A DNA stretch of 64,000 nt from Curtobacterium flaccumfaciens (lineage in GTDB: Bacteria; Actinomycetota; Actinomycetes; Actinomycetales; Microbacteriaceae): positions 1 to 64,000 of the forward strand of contig NZ_JABMCF010000032.1 of the NCBI RefSeq assembly GCF_013359815.1. Direction: 5' to 3'. Shown here in pieces: positions 61,391 to 64,000 of the stretch. Within the stretch, counting starts at the first letter, position 1. Every line of letters begins with the position of its first letter. The translations under genes were made by a program, and so were the position numbers. A model generated the notes under the pieces. It saw only the letters and a program-made list of their open reading frames with translations. It was not told the DNA's origin and did no database searches.

Positions 61391-61451
61391 GCCGCCACGG
61401 TAACGCCGGCCGGGGACATCTCCGGACACCTCGCGGTGCCCTGTGGAGGAC

Positions 61452-62648
61452 TCAGGCGGTCACGCAGCTCGCGGACGCCAGGCCCAGCACCGAGACGACC
61501 CGGACCTTGACCGTCGGTGTGCTCGTCGCGGTCCAGTTGTTGCCGAGGTTCGTGCGGAGGCGCAGCTCGTACGTCGTGCCGAGGTTCAGGAGTCCGGCGC
61601 CCCCGTAGACCATTGAGCGGGCCCCGGCAGTCGTCGTGCTGGCCACCTGTGTCGTCCCGTTCATCAGGTCGAACGACACCGGCACGGTCGCGCCGTTGTC
61701 GTAGGTCCAGGCGATCGTCACCGTGTTCGACCCGGCCGGCACACAGGTCAGGGTGGGGACACCGGTCGCCGTGCCCGCCGTGAAGGTCGCGGTCGGTGCG
61801 ACGGTGGTCCGCGACCACGGGGCCGCGTCCGCCGCTCCGGGCAGCAGGACGCCGGTGGCCGCCGCGAGCGCGAGCACCGCGGCGCCCCCACCGAGGCGGC
61901 GCAGCCGCCGCCTGCGACGGACTCGTCGACGCAGCGCGCGACGGGTGAGGACGGTGGGCGCGGCGGTCGGGAGGCCCGTGGCGGCGCCGCCCCGCGCCTC
62001 CAGGCCGTCGTCCGTACCGTCCACCGGACCGGTGGCGTCGTCCGGGCCGGCCGCGCCGTCCGGACCACCGGCGGCGGCGTCGTCGTCGTCGGCCTCGACG
62101 AGTCGCCGGAGCGACCCGTCGATCGTGCAGAGCGCGAGCACCGCGGTCAGACCGAGCGCGAGCATCGCGACCAGGCCCCACTCCCCCGCGCTGATCCAGC
62201 GGATCGGTGTCCCGATGAACGGGATGCGCAGGAAGGCGATGCCGTGCACGGCCGAGCGCTCGATCGGTGTGGAGTCCTGCTGGGGGTTGGCGTCGCCCTT
62301 CGTGACCATGGTGCCGCCGGGGCCGTCCTCGACGTAGCGGTGCATGCGCAGGTGGTCCGCCTGGTCCGGGTCGTCGGCGAGCAGGACCTTGCCCGTGGCG
62401 ATCTCGCCCGAGCCGACCGGACGCGAGACGACCACGTCGCCGGGGACGATCCGCGGCTCCATCGAACCGGTCATCACGGTGGTCGGCTGCCACCCGATGA
62501 GCGCCGGCGCGGCCGCCCAGAGCGCGAGGCCGAGCAGCGTCGCGACCACGCCCCGGGCGAGGGTGGCGACGACGACGCGCCCCCAGTCGACGGCGTCACG
62601 GACCGCTGCGTGCGGTGCGGGACCACCGTGCACTGCGATGCTGCTCAT
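61452..62648 (-). CDS. SipW-type signal peptidase with C-terminal Ig/fibronectin-like domain
   Basis: 398 residues. The N-terminal part is an ER-type (Ser/His) signal peptidase: helix VVVATLARGVVATLLGLALW, TVMTGSMEPRIVPGDVVV (catalytic Ser), LRMHRYVEDG (His in place of Lys), VTKGDANPQQDSTPI. After a second helix near residue 160 a linker holds an in-frame copy of the family A repeat (DGLEARGGAATGLP). A third helix with an Ala-type cleavage site (GVLLPGAADAAPW) leads to a 120-residue beta domain. It probably matures the TasA-like protein encoded upstream. Confidence 0.85.
   Translation of the reverse strand: MSSIAVHGGPAPHAAVRDAVDWGRVVVATLARGVVATLLGLALWAAAPALIGWQPTTVMTGSMEPRIVPGDVVVSRPVGSGEIATGKVLLADDPDQADHLRMHRYVEDGPGGTMVTKGDANPQQDSTPIERSAVHGIAFLRIPFIGTPIRWISAGEWGLVAMLALGLTAVLALCTIDGSLRRLVEADDDDAAAGGPDGAAGPDDATGPVDGTDDGLEARGGAATGLPTAAPTVLTRRALRRRVRRRRRLRRLGGGAAVLALAAATGVLLPGAADAAPWSRTTVAPTATFTAGTATGVPTLTCVPAGSNTVTIAWTYDNGATVPVSFDLMNGTTQVASTTTAGARSMVYGGAGLLNLGTTYELRLRTNLGNNWTATSTPTVKVRVVSVLGLASASCVTA
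61967..62010. repeat. Dispersed palindromic repeat, family A, inside a coding region
   Basis: CGGTCGGGAGGCCCGTGGCG and the inverse GCGCCTCCAGGCCG form an imperfect palindrome within the linker of the signal peptidase gene, read in frame as GLEARGGAATGLPTA. Confidence 0.65.
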
Positions 62649-62716
62649 GACTGCCTTCGACCGGGGGCGCGTTGCGGGGAGGGAACGGACGGGGCTGGTT
62701 CGGCCCCGGTCCCGGC

Positions 62717-63316
62717 TCAGCTGTTCTGGGCCTCCCAGGTGAAGCCGAGGGCTGCGGTGCCGCCCTGCACGGTGTTCGGGGCGGTGCTCGAGACCGTGTA
62801 GGTGACGCGGTAGACGCGCGTCTCGGACGCGGTGCCGGTCGGGGCCCAGGTGCCGACGCCGGTCGCGTAGTTGGTCGAGGCGGCGCCGAAGCCCGCGACG
62901 GTGCCGCTGTAGAGCGAGCCGCCGGTGGCGGCCGGGGTGAAGCCGGAGCAGGAGCCGAAGCCGCCGCCGGTGCCCTGCTCGACGGTCAGGTTGACGTTCG
63001 CCGCCAGGTCCTTCGTGGTCGAGACGTTCGTGCCGTAGAGCTTCACGGCCGAGGGCAGTGAACCGGTCGAGGTCACCGCGATGCAGTTCGCACCGGTCGA
63101 GCCGGGCTTCAGGTTGTTCGCCGTGAACAGCGCGGTGTTGTTGTCGTCGTCGGACAGGGCGACACTGCCGGCCGTCCAGTTGTTCGTCGGGTTGACGGTG
63201 GTCGAGGAGAAGGCCGCGTACGAGGCCGTCGAGACGACGACCCCCGAGGCGACGAGGGCGGCGGGGATGGCGATCCAGGCGGCGAGGCGGGCAGCACGAG
63301 GCGTGACACGAGACAT
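62717..63316 (-). CDS. TasA/CalY-like secreted protein with SipW-type signal peptide
   Basis: 199 residues. N-terminus MSRVTPRAARLAAWIAIPAA and GVVVSTASYAAFSSTTVNPT is the SipW-dependent signal peptide pattern (helix then Ala-Phe after the cut). The mature part is Ser/Thr/Asn/Gly-rich beta protein with two Cys (NCIAV and GSCSGF). Such proteins form fibres in biofilm matrix. A SipW-type peptidase gene follows 68 bp downstream on the same strand. Confidence 0.85.
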   Translation of the reverse strand: MSRVTPRAARLAAWIAIPAALVASGVVVSTASYAAFSSTTVNPTNNWTAGSVALSDDDNNTALFTANNLKPGSTGANCIAVTSTGSLPSAVKLYGTNVSTTKDLAANVNLTVEQGTGGGFGSCSGFTPAATGGSLYSGTVAGFGAASTNYATGVGTWAPTGTASETRVYRVTYTVSSTAPNTVQGGTAALGFTWEAQNS

Positions 63317-63406
63317 GGTTGGACTCCGTGAGGAAGAGATCTGATCGGTGGTTCGGACGGGCCCGCGGTGGTTGGTCGCGCTACGTGCCGAGGTGGTACG
63401 ACGATC

Positions 63407-63435
63407 AAGCTACTTGGCGTTCGAGCAGCTCACAA
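63407..63435 (-). promoter_or_regulatory. Promoter of the TasA-like gene
   Basis: On the minus strand TTGTGA (complement of 63430-63435) and TAGCTT (complement of 63407-63412) are 17 bp apart, a good sigma-70-type promoter about 90 bp before the start at 63316. Confidence 0.5.
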
Positions 63436-63441
63436 GACCTG

Positions 63442-63467
63442 AGATGTCCCCACTGATGGGGGTATCT
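63442..63467. promoter_or_regulatory. Dyad between TasA-like and MarR genes
   Basis: AGATGTCCCC (63442-63451) and GGGGGTATCT (63458-63467) form an imperfect inverted repeat with a 6-nt centre, between the TasA-like promoter and the divergent marR start. Candidate operator or hairpin. Confidence 0.45.
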
Positions 63468-63524
63468 TGACGAGTGAGTTACTTGTTGACTGAACTTCCC
63501 ACCCTGTACCCGAGAAGAGCTCCC

Positions 63525-64000
63525 ATGACGGACACCGACCCGGTCGTCCTCCCCCCGCACGCACCCGCCGTCCCCACGGCACGCGTCGCCCCCACCACAC
63601 CGCCGGCACCCATGTCGCCCGACGTCACCGCGATGGACCCCGTCACCGTCGACACGGACCCCGACGCCGACCTGCCACGACTGCTCACCGCCTTCCGGGT
63701 GCTCCAGATGCAGCACGCGCGGGTCCTGCACCACGAGAGCACGAGCCGCGGACTGAACGCCACGGACACCCGCTTCGTGTTCTTCCTCAACGCAGCCGGC
63801 GGCCACGGCGTGACCCCGAAGCAGGCCGGCGAGTACCTCGAGCTCACCACCGGGGCGATGACGTCGCTGATCGACCGGCTCGAGAAGCACGGACACCTGG
63901 AGCGTCGCCCGAACCCCGAGGACCGCCGGAGCGTGCTGCTGCACCTCACCCCGTCGGGCACGGCGGTCGCCCGCGAGGTCGGTGCCGTCTACTCGCAGGC
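63525..64000 (+). CDS. MarR-family regulator (3' end outside window)
   Basis: ATG 63525 opens a frame that runs to the window edge (158 residues seen). After a Pro/Thr/Asp-rich N-terminal extension of about 50 residues comes the winged helix: NATDTRFVFFLNAAGGHGVT, PKQAGEYLELTTGAMTSLID (recognition), RLEKHGHLERRPNPEDRRSV and LLHLTPSGTAVA. It is divergent from the TasA/SipW pair and may regulate it. Confidence 0.88.
   Translation, partial: MTDTDPVVLPPHAPAVPTARVAPTTPPAPMSPDVTAMDPVTVDTDPDADLPRLLTAFRVLQMQHARVLHHESTSRGLNATDTRFVFFLNAAGGHGVTPKQAGEYLELTTGAMTSLIDRLEKHGHLERRPNPEDRRSVLLHLTPSGTAVAREVGAVYSQ

Overview
The window comes from a high-GC Gram-positive actinobacterium. Many starts are GTG, genes in operons overlap by ATGA, GTGA or TGATG, and family content (class E sortase, TasA/SipW-type pair, PHO box, CPBP protease) fits Microbacteriaceae. 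The abundant GGAGGCCCGTG-type palindromes make me favour Curtobacterium, but that genus call is an inference.

Layout. 0-13.8 kb is ordinary chromosome: a UvrA-like ABC ATPase, two class C beta-lactamase-like serine hydrolases, MTA/SAH nucleosidase, an FAD oxidoreductase/ACR3-like transporter operon behind a Fur-type 7-1-7 operator, a TetR regulator divergent from a hydrolase/SDR operon with three operator-like repeats between them, a GNAT enzyme and a zinc-ribbon SDR. 13.9-20.5 kb is a lower-GC accessory island with different codon use, ending beside a tRNA-Gln gene. It holds a 1.3-kilo-residue Mrr-nuclease/STAND NTPase (Avs-like) with a short ORF overlapping its start, a divergent two-TM coiled-coil protein, and an Abi_2/HEPN abortive-infection protein with a structured, abiF-like RNA candidate in its leader. 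This is most probably an anti-phage island.

20.8-32.8 kb: MarR, a VOC protein, an ABC-F ATPase, small membrane proteins, a molybdenum-cofactor operon on the minus strand (moeA-moaC-mog-moaE plus a membrane protein), and a divergent five-gene operon (MTA phosphorylase, NDP-sugar epimerase, GT2, DUF2064 transferase, methyltransferase) whose product is unknown. 32.8-49.2 kb: a small protein behind a good promoter, phosphoglucomutase, a DHA2 exporter, an orphan adenine methyltransferase with a six-copy GCACC repeat upstream, a GNAT pseudogene with an amber codon, lipoate ligase, a lipase-like hydrolase, a PiT phosphate transporter behind a PHO box, an acetamidase bracketed by two copies of an unusual hairpin/direct-repeat element, a MarR-MFS pair, an orphan alpha-E protein, a further MarR and a 3-hydroxyisobutyrate-dehydrogenase-like enzyme.

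49.2-64 kb: LytM peptidase, acyltransferase, RecQ, CPBP protease, EamA transporter, GNAT, class E sortase with a small membrane partner, the SbcCD nuclease, and a TasA-like secreted protein with its SipW-type signal peptidase facing a divergent MarR gene that runs off the window. Several families of dispersed palindromic repeats lie in the intergenic gaps, and some are read in frame inside genes.
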